From: Corallochytrium limacisporum
Lineage: Eukaryota > Opisthokonta
DNA: 41,467 nucleotides
Direction of reading: 5' to 3'
Assembly: GCA_002811645.1 (NCBI GenBank)
Contig: PDIP01000011.1
Location: 60,372-101,838, forward strand
The translations under genes and the position numbers were made by a program. Within the stretch, counting starts at the first letter, position 1; each line of letters begins with the position of its first letter. Positions 18,033 through 27,016 of the stretch are shown here, piece after piece. Under the pieces are notes generated by a model. It made no database searches. It saw only the letters and a list, made by a program, of their open reading frames with translations, and was not told the DNA's origin.

Positions 18033-18506
18033 TAGCTGTTCCGATGACAAGGCCAAATCAGATGCTCTCGTTTGCTGCCTTGGCAAACTAACCATCACCA
18101 CTAGTATACATTAATTTACTTACGTGCATTATTATACAATCGAAGCAGTTGTAGTTGACTTGTTTATTGGGTCCCCCTACCGAATGGGCTGTTGTTGAGA
18201 AACACGGGTGTCCTTGCCTTGTCTTCCAATAAACCAGTTCCTTGCCCTTCTTTCTCCCCCTCCCCCCGCCCCCCCCCCTCCGGTGGGGGGCGGGCGATCC
18301 ATTTGTCAAGGGGAATGCGGAAAGCTATTTGGCCGCCGTTGCATGTCCGGACGGTCCGTACCGCTGCCGTACTCACACAAACAGGCTGATGTGGCACGTG
18401 ACGAGCGATAGTGAGCCTGGACATCAGACTTCCGTATACAGAACACACAACTATGATGGGTATGACATAAGACCTGGGCACTTTTCGTCATTCAACAGAA
18501 CACGAT
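18033..18506. other. Intergenic between GOST-lipase and SCYL2
   Basis: AATAAA at 18228-18233, 196 nt after the lipase stop, is a possible poly(A) signal. A C/G-rich block at 18256-18294 (including C10 at 18269-18278 and G6 at 18285-18290, partly self-complementary) lies about 220 bp before the SCYL2 start. No gene is credible. Confidence 0.5.
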
Positions 18507-20450
18507 ATGTTTGAGTCGTTCAAGAAGGCCCTGATGGGCAATGAAATCAATCGAGAATTCCAAATAGGACCACAGATCGCTTCTGCCGGGCCAGAGGGGT
18601 TGTGGCGCATTCATGATGGAAAGGAGAAAAAAACAAACAGACCGTGCGCAATATGGATCCTCGACAAGCAGCAGCTCTTGGACCGAGGAGTAGTCGGTGG
18701 CCTGGCGATGGACGCTGTACTGAAGATCTGTCGGAACGAGATCCAGACGCTCAGCAGGGTTCGACATCCTGGTTTTCTGATGGTTATGAAAGGGGCATGT
18801 GAGGACAGGACCTCCCTAATATTTGCAACAGAACCAATTCACGTCAATGTTGCCAATATGTTGGGGCAGTGCCCCAATCTGGCACCTATCCCACAGAGGC
18901 TGCTGGATGCACAGCCTCAATCCAAGAAAGACGATGTCAGTCTCCGCTACGGACTAGCCAAAGTTGCGGAGAGTCTGAGGTTTTTGCATACCAATGCACA
19001 TATTGTTCATAGAAACATACAGCCGGGATCACTGTTCATCACACCATCCGGAGATTGGAAAATTGCGGGTTTGGCTCACGCACGTTTTGTGGAGGAATTG
19101 ACAGGCACATCTGCTCACGAACGCATTGACTACGACCTCGACAGTGTTCCGGGCCGTCATTCACAGACTCTGCTTCTAACCCGACCAGATCTCAACTTTG
19201 TGGCGCCTGAATGTATCCAGGAACACCGCGCAACTGCAGAGGCTGACATCTTTTGTTTGGGTCTGGTCCTTTACGCCTTTTACTGCCGCGGTCACAGCCC
19301 GATCAACTGTGGTCCCACGGACATTGAATCCTACCAGAATCAGACCCGCAAGCTCTTCCAGAATTCAGAATACTATATCACATCGCAAACCACGCTACCG
19401 AATGATGTCTTGCAAACGGTTCTGGCCTGCTTGCGGGAATTGCCCCAGATGCGGATCAGTCTCGATCAGCTATTGCAGTCACCCATGTTCGACACTATTG
19501 AGGTGCTGTGCCTTCGCTTTCTTGACAACTTTCTTGCCAAGGACCAGGCTGTCAAGATTGATTTTCTCAAGAAACTAAGCACTGTGCTCAAAAACTTCCG
19601 GCCGGATATGCGTGTGCAGAAGATCCTTCCGCCACTATTCACGGAAATGAAGAATGAAGGTATGGAAGTGTATTGCTTGCCTCTGATTGTTCGAGCCAGC
19701 TCAAATTTGGACAACATCACCTTTGAACGCTCAGTCTTTGTACACATTCGGGAGAGCATCCGCAAGGCCCAACGCGCAGACATGCTGCAGGCCATCATCC
19801 GTCTTTCTGGCATCTTCTGTGAGAAGCTCGATAAGCCAAATTTTGAAGGGTATGTGATGCCTGCTCTCATCACGGCCTTAAAATCTGGTAATCCTCAGAC
19901 CCAATGTCTGTGCATCATGCACCTGAAGGACTATCTTACTCATATCGATGCTAAAGTCGTGGAGAAGCAAATTATCCCCACTTTCTGTTTGCTGCTAGAG
20001 ACGACAACCTCGGCGTCAGTACAGAAAGAGTGTCTGCAGGCCCTGATTGACAGCTCTGAACATCTCTCACCAAGCAATGTATCTCAGCAGATTTTGCCTT
20101 CCATGCAAAAAACAACGCCTCTGGATGAGGTTAACATTGTTGGATTTACAAGAGTAATTGTGAAATTCGGCAAACAAAAATCAAGTGATGGCAACGGTGC
20201 TTTTCTAAGCAATGATGTAATTATTGACCTGCTGGTTCCCATGCTACTCAATTTGTCACGAGATCCCAAATTGCTAACAGCAGGTAGGCACAAGACTGTC
20301 TTTGATGGGATAAAGACTTTGATCATACACATTGAGCAATTGCAGAAGAGTATATTAACACAGAGAAAGCGTACAGGCACATCCAAGTTAGAGGTGACCA
20401 ACCCAAGACCCACCCCCATCTCAAGTCAGAGTGCGAATTTGTTGGATTAA
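18507..20450 (+). CDS. SCYL2: SCYL2-like pseudokinase with HEAT repeats
   Basis: 647 aa. SCY1-like proteins act at the Golgi/endosome as scaffolds for clathrin and coat-mediated traffic. The start MFESFKKALMGNEINREFQI matches the MGNPVTREF start of SCYL2. The kinase-like domain spans about 16-330. Catalytic residues are lost: AIW instead of VAIK (48-50), HRN instead of HRD (168-170), and AGL where DFG should be (187-189). FVAPECI (231-237) corresponds to the APE region. From about 340 to 600 the sequence is helical and HEAT-like, with blocks such as QKILPPLFTEM and VVEKQIIPTFCLLLE. The C-terminal tail after 610 is polar and shorter than in animal SCYL2, which has about 930 residues. SCYL1/3 are less likely given the N-terminus. 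Confidence 0.9.
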   Translation: MFESFKKALMGNEINREFQIGPQIASAGPEGLWRIHDGKEKKTNRPCAIWILDKQQLLDRGVVGGLAMDAVLKICRNEIQTLSRVRHPGFLMVMKGACEDRTSLIFATEPIHVNVANMLGQCPNLAPIPQRLLDAQPQSKKDDVSLRYGLAKVAESLRFLHTNAHIVHRNIQPGSLFITPSGDWKIAGLAHARFVEELTGTSAHERIDYDLDSVPGRHSQTLLLTRPDLNFVAPECIQEHRATAEADIFCLGLVLYAFYCRGHSPINCGPTDIESYQNQTRKLFQNSEYYITSQTTLPNDVLQTVLACLRELPQMRISLDQLLQSPMFDTIEVLCLRFLDNFLAKDQAVKIDFLKKLSTVLKNFRPDMRVQKILPPLFTEMKNEGMEVYCLPLIVRASSNLDNITFERSVFVHIRESIRKAQRADMLQAIIRLSGIFCEKLDKPNFEGYVMPALITALKSGNPQTQCLCIMHLKDYLTHIDAKVVEKQIIPTFCLLLETTTSASVQKECLQALIDSSEHLSPSNVSQQILPSMQKTTPLDEVNIVGFTRVIVKFGKQKSSDGNGAFLSNDVIIDLLVPMLLNLSRDPKLLTAGRHKTVFDGIKTLIIHIEQLQKSILTQRKRTGTSKLEVTNPRPTPISSQSANLLD

Positions 20451-20546
20451 ATTGAATTCATTAGAAAGATACATTCTAAATTGAATAATTTACACAGGGT
20501 TAGGAATCATAGTATTATGTTTTGAATATATAATTTACATGTTAAA

Positions 20547-21305
20547 TCACGGTCGTCGATAGATCCATACAGAATGGATGCCTTGCTCGCCGGCGGGGTC
20601 CACAATTTTGTAGTTGGGTTTCCATGTTGCCAATTTAAACCGACACGCAATGACAGTCCCGTTAGGCATCATTTCCGCAGCCATTTTCCTTTCGAGGTCA
20701 GACATCATTTCTTTAACACCGAACACTACAATATGGTCATATGTGGAAATATCGAATTTCCAAAGATCGTTGCAATAGAATCTCGTATTTTTGCTCACTC
20801 CACTGCGGAATGCACTCCACTTTGACCAATATACAAGAGGGCGATTCAATTCCACGCCTTCTGCTTGATAGCCTGCCTTGGCAGCTGCAATCACCACCCT
20901 ACCATCGCCTGAGCCAATATCCAAAACTTTCCTTGCATTTCCACGCCTTAGGGCATCGAGGACCATTTCTATTTGCTTCGGTCCCGCTGGTACGTACGGT
21001 AAGGGGTGCTTTCTCAAGACTGGGCTTACAAAGGGGGCAACCAGGACAGCCCCTGTAAGGAGCAGACCTGCTGTTCCACCTACCAGCCACTTTCCCCAAG
21101 AAGTCTTCACTGTCGAGGCTACATTGTCTTCTTCTGCATCGGCGAACCAGTTATGTCGAGGGGCTTGATCTGTGTCGGTGCTCCCAGGGCCAGGAGGGTC
21201 TACCATAGTCATATCTCTAGACTGGTGTGACATATTGTTCTGCTCCCCTAGCTCATCATGATCCATCAATACAGGAAAGCCAGCTCTTGATTTGTCCTCA
21301 CACAT
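20547..21305 (-). CDS. ATPSCKMT: Mitochondrial lysine methyltransferase, ATPSCKMT/FAM173 family
   Basis: 252 aa. The family methylates lysines of ATP synthase subunit c (ATPSCKMT) or of ADP/ATP carriers (ANTKMT) in mitochondria. Residues 1-70 are polar and not conserved; internal Met codons (14, 25, 32, 34) leave the start uncertain. A membrane anchor is at 73-95. LPYVPAGPKQIEMVL (102-116) is the family signature before the methyltransferase core. SAM motif I, LDIGSGDGRVV, is at 128-138, acidic E152 follows, and NDLW is at 179-182. VIACRFKLATWKP (218-230) matches the end of the family. The gene is tail to tail with SCYL2 (96 bp between stops) and head to head with NUP58. Confidence 0.9.
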   Translation of the reverse strand: MCEDKSRAGFPVLMDHDELGEQNNMSHQSRDMTMVDPPGPGSTDTDQAPRHNWFADAEEDNVASTVKTSWGKWLVGGTAGLLLTGAVLVAPFVSPVLRKHPLPYVPAGPKQIEMVLDALRRGNARKVLDIGSGDGRVVIAAAKAGYQAEGVELNRPLVYWSKWSAFRSGVSKNTRFYCNDLWKFDISTYDHIVVFGVKEMMSDLERKMAAEMMPNGTVIACRFKLATWKPNYKIVDPAGEQGIHSVWIYRRP

Positions 21306-21737
21306 GAATCATGATGAAGGTTTCAGTGCATGATCATTGCTATACCCCTCAAGTAGTCAAGGCATGCTGCATGGCAGACGAAGCAAGCGCTCCAGCTTGG
21401 ATGCCTCACGGCTGTGTTCCCTTCCCGCTTTTCTCCCGGGCACCCCCCACGCAGTCGCTCGGCTGCTCCCCTCCTTTCTGCATTGGCTTTGGCGCCAAGG
21501 GGGGAGGAGAACGAGACGACAAGCGCAGTGACAGCTGTCCATTGTGGCGGAAGACAGTTGCTATTTGGGACTATGATAATCATCACAGTGACTTGCGATA
21601 ATATGGAATTATGTAGAAGGAAGAGTGAAAGATGATCGCTTGCTAAAATGCACTTCTAAAGCTGGTATCGGATACAATATGTAAACCATTTGGCAAAAGG
21701 CAATACATTAGAGTCCTCACAGTTCAGATAGAAAGCC
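21306..21737. promoter_or_regulatory. Divergent promoter of ATPSCKMT and NUP58 with palindromic E2F site
   Basis: 432 bp between two head-to-head starts. TTTGGCGCCAA lies at 21488-21498; TTGGCGCCAA is a perfect palindrome and each half fits the E2F consensus TTTSSCGC. A G6 run (21499-21504) adjoins it. The site is roughly midway, about 190 bp from one start and 240 bp from the other. Confidence 0.5.
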
Positions 21738-22493
21738 ATGTTCAATGTGCAGCGCAATCAGGCACCAGGCATGGTCCCGCAGCAGAACAGCTTGAGTGTA
21801 TTGGAGCGTGCTAACTTCAATATTAGCGCCCTGTATGCAGCTCCGGTGAAATTTGAGGATATGCCCGAAGATGCGCGGAACAAAGTGGCAGAGTTCCACA
21901 CTAATTTAGACAAGTTCTGCAAGCAACAGAACGAAGTAATTCGGAGTCTTCAGAACAACCCACTCACAGAACTTAATGACTTACAGCAGAAACTGCACGC
22001 TGCTAATGAAACCCATGCGTCACTGGAGACAGAACTGCAGCTTTGCAAGGTGAAGGTCGTGGCGCTGAGGAGCCAGAGTTCGGCAGACGCACGTGAAGCA
22101 GCGAGTCGTGGAGGCAATGCCACCTTCACCGGAGGTCAGGCAGGGGCGGGAAACGTACGTCAGCAGCAGCCTCTGCAACACCTCTTTGCTGGAGTGAACG
22201 ACGCGAGCCTGAACGAATTCTTTGCGTCGCAGATGGTCAAATTGGAGGGGCGATTGCAGGCAACCCGGAAGGCACTAAATGAGATATCCAACAATGTTAA
22301 GACACGGTACGATGAACAGGCTACCAATCCACAAGTACTGAGTCAAGTCATTCAACAGGAAAATGAGGCATTTCTAAGCTTGGCTGGAGAGATGGCGGCC
22401 TTACACGAGCATGTAGAGATCCTAAAGGAGGATTTCCAGCGTGTAATGCGGCATTATGGCGTCAAGGACGATGCCATGTTCGGTGCACAGTAA
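21738..22493 (+). CDS. NUP58: Nucleoporin NUP58/NUP45-like coiled-coil core
   Basis: 251 aa. NUP58 (yeast Nup49) pairs with NUP62 and NUP54 in the central channel of the nuclear pore. Residues 41-75 resemble the first helix of the NUP58 core, 80-112 are coiled coil, and 150-240 match the conserved C-terminal helices (FAGVNDASLNEFFASQMVKL, then FLSLAGEMAALHEHVEILK at 212-230). Animal and fungal homologues carry long FG-repeat arms; here there is none, only a single FG in MFGAQ at the very end. The region upstream is occupied by the divergent ATPSCKMT gene, so an N-terminal FG arm is not hidden there. NUP62 or NUP54 are less likely, because the terminal helix fits NUP58 best. Confidence 0.72.
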   Translation: MFNVQRNQAPGMVPQQNSLSVLERANFNISALYAAPVKFEDMPEDARNKVAEFHTNLDKFCKQQNEVIRSLQNNPLTELNDLQQKLHAANETHASLETELQLCKVKVVALRSQSSADAREAASRGGNATFTGGQAGAGNVRQQQPLQHLFAGVNDASLNEFFASQMVKLEGRLQATRKALNEISNNVKTRYDEQATNPQVLSQVIQQENEAFLSLAGEMAALHEHVEILKEDFQRVMRHYGVKDDAMFGAQ

Positions 22494-22727
22494 TGATACA
22501 TTTATGATCGTAGAGCTATAGAGCACTCTGTTCAGATATCTTTAAATTTCAAACTTTATGAGTACGGGCTTTACTTTGAGACTGCCACCAGTTGGGTGTT
22601 CCTTGCTTTACTGGTTGGGGTGGAATCAACAAAAGACGAGACTGGAAAGGCGGTCATTGAAGTGGGCAATTATGGTCCCATCAAGCGGTTCGCAATGGAT
22701 CAAGTCTTGCAAACAACACCATCAATG

Positions 22728-24673
22728 TCATGCATTGGCAACTCTACGCTGGGCATCAGCAATATGTTCAATGCGGCTCATGGGCTCATCGAGCTGGTCG
22801 AAAACTACGGTTGGCTTTTCTTCGCATATTGAATCAGCAGTGTACAAGTTGTGGGCCTCAACACACATTTGGTGCATCAACTTGGCATTGAGCATGGCAC
22901 GACCACACTACTCACAGAGAATTGCCAACTTCATGAGACCGTAGGAGACAGACTTGGTAAGACTGTCAACGCTAAAGGCACTGGCGAATTCCTGAAAAGT
23001 AGGCTGCATGGAGAGGACCAGTCCGGACAGCAACTTGAACTCAGAGACTGACTCAGAGCTCGTGCGGGTGCTTCCTGGAGACCATTTTTGAATGACATTG
23101 GGCAGCGCAGCTACGCTCTTGGTGGGTTGTGGATTGGGCTCATAGAGCGTGAGCAATAGAGAGCTCGGGTGCATCTCGAGGCTTCCTTTAATGACGATAT
23201 CGCCGGTCCGTACTCCACGACTGTCGCCGTCCCGTAGAAGCTAGATCTTGGAGGCCGAGAGGTGTCAAATGTGGGCACTGCACTGGTAAGACCTGGTGCT
23301 GCACCTGTTCGCGAGTGAGATTTTCGTAGGGCTACGAGGAATTGCTCGACGTAGCGTATATGCTCATCGACGGCCAGGCCACGGGCCGCAGTGTGTCGTT
23401 CGATCAAGTGGAACACAAATACTTCCAGTGCCATGAACTTCCTGTTTTCCTTATTATTTGGGTCATGGAGAGACTGCTCTCCAATCTATCTGAGACTCTT
23501 ATCGCAGAGATTTGGGTCTAAATAGTTTCCATGGTTTGCTGGAAGACTTTCTTGGCATGGTATTCCTGGATGCGACTTGAGAATGGGACTTCAGTGTGGG
23601 TATCCGTTCTGTTCAAGTGCTGAAGACATCCACGGGCGTACATGAAGACATCTAAGTGCTTGAAGCTCAAACTTCCTTCCATGAATTGCGCAAAAAGCCC
23701 ACATACGGAATGCTGGATCTAATCCCTAGAACTGTCCTTATGAAACGATCTATGTCAGATTTGATAACGTCTGGCTCACCACAGGATTCGAAGTACACTC
23801 GTGCCATCATAAGAAGACTGCGGCGGGGCTTGGCCGCGGCCATCCTGGGCCGCATCGGAATTTTCCTTAAGGTCATAAATGCCCTCGATGCTTTGGGACA
23901 CTCTGCCTAGATCCATGGTCTCATCGAGCTCAGAATTGAGGCCACCATCAGTAGCAGCCAGCGCACCCTAAATCCTGGAAACAAGCAAGACGGACCCAGT
24001 GTCATCAAGCGATTTATAGTCGCGGCCGGGCTCAGAGCATCGTGCGGTAACTTGCCTTGTGAGCCTTTCCTTTGCTACCCTGTTTCTTGGAAACCTGGCT
24101 GAAGTCAATACCAATCTGTTGCCAATGGCTGAGCTTGGCCTTTGCAAACTCTAGCTGCATCTCTGTCAGGTGGGTCAGCAATTGCCTAGCCATCCTGCGG
24201 CTGGCAGGATTCAGAGTTGGTCTCAATTCGCTGTTTGCGGTCGACTCTTCTTCATCAACACATGAAGTGACTTGCTGACGTGCATGATTGAAGACCATTG
24301 ACTCCAGTTGTTGGGCCGGGTCAGGGCTGCGCTGTGTGATCATTGGTCCTTCCCACCGGAAACTGACATCTTCGGGCGTACATCCTCGCCGTTTTAACAA
24401 ATGCCCGAATCGCTTTGAAGTGTTTGGGTAGTTCCAGAGAGGTTGTTCCCTTTGATTTTGATTAATTGATGGAAGTCTAAGGGTTTGGGCCGATTGAGGA
24501 CGCGGTGGCAGGATTGCCGGGCTAATTCTGCCGGCGTCTAGTGCCTCCAGCTGGGCTGAGACCCGAGCAATCTTCCCTTCGAGGTCCTCCGCGTGCTTCT
24601 TTCTTTCCCGATGACTTTCTTTCGGATCTCGGTTAGGAATGATCCATGTTCTACTTAGAGGAGCATTCTGAGG
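22728..24673 (-). pseudogene. Eroded gene with bZIP-like N-terminal part, many frameshifts
   Basis: No single long gene is open here, but protein-like sequence continues along the minus strand through changing frames. The first stretch (24673-24032) is open for 213 codons with no early ATG. It begins with a basic region NRDPKESHRERKKHAEDLE (from about 24634) that follows the bZIP pattern N-x7-R, with one residue missing before the zipper, and resembles Yap/AP-1 types. Protein-like text then jumps frame near 24060, 23970, 23800, 23690, 23510 and 23230. Further helical blocks appear, such as FVFHLIERHTAARGL (about 23420) and KLMHQMCVEAHNLYTA. In-frame stops include 22908-22910. Frames meet or overlap at the breaks, which indicates indels rather than introns. 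I do not recognise the C-terminal part. The parent may have had about 600 residues. Confidence 0.6.
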
Positions 24674-25961
24674 TCATGGAGAAGATAGTATTCCTTACAA
24701 GTTCATAGTGATGACAAATCTTTCGCTTGTCACTCCTACATCTCAGCGCAGAGACTTCACTACGTTCTTTGATCCCTCGGAACGATGCCGTTCCAATCAC
24801 TTGTCATTGCAAGGGTCCCTAGGTCCGTGTATTATGTTACTGACTGTCAACAAGTCAGTTTGTGGCGTTTTTTAATCTCACAAATTACACCATGCGCTGG
24901 TACCTCCAAAGCATCACTTCGCCTGAGACCGCGATCAACTGGTACCTCCAAAGCATCACTTCGCCTGAGACCGCGATCAGTTCGTATGGGGGGAAAGGCG
25001 CCAGCCACCTCGGATGGATACGTTTGAGTGGGTGAGTCTTCTCGGGTGACAGAAACACAATCAACTATAAATCAAAGTAAATCATGTGCCATTTTCCACC
25101 ACGTTGAACTGATTGTCCCAAAACAATCATAGATCAAGACCTTCCATCCGAACGGTATATTTACTATGGGGTTCTGAATCAGTAAGTGATTTTGTTGCTA
25201 TGAGGATCCTAACTTACATCCCCGCTCACTTTACCATACTTAGGGCATGGGAAGAGGTCCGGCTCTAAGGAGGATGAGGTAATATTTTGATAGTGACTGG
25301 GTCCCGCCGGCCTAGACCTGGTCCGTGGAGCCTCCTAAGCCCATGAACTAACTGTGAGAACCTGCATTCCACCCAATATTGGACTGTTATGCTTCGCAAC
25401 GACTTAGACGAACTGTATACCCACAGCCTTAACGTGCCCAAATGGTTGGTAGTGACTCCACGTAATCCCAAGTTGAGATGATCGAGTACAAATTGTATGG
25501 TCTTGTGTGCATAGAAATCGCGTCCGTATGATGTGCACAACACCACTACCACACCAGTGGTGCAGGGGCCACACAAGAGACATCCCCTCCCCCGCGCCTT
25601 TTGGTACACCAGTATTCAATCTATTCGCCAGGAAGAGGCCATAGGGGAGCGAACATGCAGTGCTCGCTCGCTCGCGGTCTCACCCCAGAAGGAGGGAGGC
25701 TGGCGGGTGCAAAAAAAAAGGGATAGCCTGAATACGCTTCCACTGGCTCCTAAATTCGGTAGTCACTTGCCACCGTGGAAGGTACTCCAATGGGAGGTAG
25801 GAGAAGATGAAAATGCGATTGTGTAGCGACTACGCATGCTGTCTAGGGCTTGAAACGAGTGTGCATTAGGACGACTACACTTGTTCATGATCATCGAAAG
25901 GAAAAACATGTAGAGGAATACCCTGCTTGCAAGAACTAAACCGCTACACATACAACCAAGT
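24674..25961. other. Intergenic upstream of the mitochondrial carrier gene
   Basis: 1.3 kb without a convincing gene. It contains the possible 5' end of the pseudogene, a 42-bp tandem duplication (24897-24980) and a C-rich block at 25584-25593 about 370 bp before the carrier start. One frame (25265-25609, minus) is open for 114 codons but matches nothing I know. Confidence 0.45.
24897..24980. repeat. 42-bp perfect tandem duplication
   Basis: Two adjacent copies (24897-24938 and 24939-24980), each starting CTGGTACCTCC and ending in GCGATCA plus one base, identical apart from the last base. Length is a multiple of three, but no gene is supported here. It looks like a recent duplication in non-coding DNA. 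Confidence 0.85.
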
Positions 25962-26891
25962 ATGGCATCTCGTGAGGTCTTTGTTGATCTAACAGCTGGA
26001 ACCTTTGGAGGTTGCTTCGGTACCTTAGTCGGGCAGCCACTAGATACCATCAAGGTCAGACTGCAGGCAGAAGCCGCTTTGCCACAGTCGGGTTCACGGC
26101 AACTGTACAATGGCACATTTGACTGCATCTCGAAAACTTTCCGCAACGAAGGCATTTTGGGTTTCTACCGTGGAATGGCTACACCGTTGGCTGGCGCAGG
26201 TGTTTTGAATGCAGTGCTGTTCTGCAGCTACGGACTAAGCAACCGAATCCTGGGGGAGGACCGGAAGCAAGGATACTTCGGAGTCTTTGTGAGCGGTAGC
26301 ATTGCGGGATTCTTCACCGGGGCAGTGAGCGCGCCTATCGAATTGATCAAGTGCCGTCTGCAGGTTATGCATGACAGCAATCAAATGGGACGGGTACGTA
26401 GAGCAGTACGACAGTTGCTGCAGACAGAAGGCATAGTGGGACTTACCCGAGGTCTAGGGACCACGCTGATTCGAGACACACCGAGTTATGGTGTGTACTT
26501 CCTGGCCTACGAGTACATTGTAAATCTCTTTCCCAAAGTACCGGCAGGGAAGCGGTCGTCCACAGAGCCCTTGGACCCAGTCGATCACGAGGAGCATAGT
26601 GCCCCGGCCATGCTGATCGCTGGTGGCTTTGCCGGCTGCATCAGTTGGGCCAGCATTTACCCTGTAGATGTAATGAAGAGCAGAATGCAGGTGAGCACAA
26701 GCAACGCCGGCTTTCTAGAGTGCTGGCGGCAGGCTTTCGCTGAAGGGGGAATAAAGCTGCTTTACCGTGGTTTAGGAGCGTCAATGGTGCGAGCGTTCCC
26801 GTTAAACGCAGCAACGTTCTACGGCTATAATATGGCCTACCGGGCTTTGATGACAGCCTCAGAGTCCGCCACTGCCTATGCAACTGATTGA
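25962..26891 (+). CDS. Mitochondrial carrier (SLC25A29/A45/A48-like)
   Basis: 309 aa. It is an inner-membrane carrier with three repeats, each with the signature Px[DE]xx[KR]x[RK]xQ: PLDTIKVRLQ at 26-35, PIELIKCRLQ at 125-134 and PVDVMKSRMQ at 234-243. The second contact point reads RDTPSYGVYF (171-180), close to RETPSFGVYF of SLC25A29 (basic amino acids) and similar to carnitine/acylcarnitine carriers. The end matches too: VRAFPLNAATF at 276-286. A hydrophilic insertion lies at 192-215. The substrate is therefore probably a cationic amino acid or acylcarnitine; I cannot choose. AATAAA at 26970-26975, 79 nt after the stop, is a likely poly(A) signal. The gene is tail to tail with NSUN6. Confidence 0.92.
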   Translation: MASREVFVDLTAGTFGGCFGTLVGQPLDTIKVRLQAEAALPQSGSRQLYNGTFDCISKTFRNEGILGFYRGMATPLAGAGVLNAVLFCSYGLSNRILGEDRKQGYFGVFVSGSIAGFFTGAVSAPIELIKCRLQVMHDSNQMGRVRRAVRQLLQTEGIVGLTRGLGTTLIRDTPSYGVYFLAYEYIVNLFPKVPAGKRSSTEPLDPVDHEEHSAPAMLIAGGFAGCISWASIYPVDVMKSRMQVSTSNAGFLECWRQAFAEGGIKLLYRGLGASMVRAFPLNAATFYGYNMAYRALMTASESATAYATD

Positions 26892-26969
26892 TCGTACCCG
26901 TCTGTACATTACGATCCTCCTAGTCCAGTATTTGCTTTCGTCTAGTAATCATCATCATGCTTACATCGT

Positions 26970-26975
26970 AATAAA
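26970..26975 (+). terminator. Candidate poly(A) signal of the carrier gene
   Basis: AATAAA, 79 nt after the stop codon of the mitochondrial carrier, within the 125-bp convergent spacer to NSUN6. Confidence 0.55.
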
Positions 26976-27016
26976 CTGTAATCTACTAGATATTTAAGGA
27001 GCCAGGATAGTGCTAC

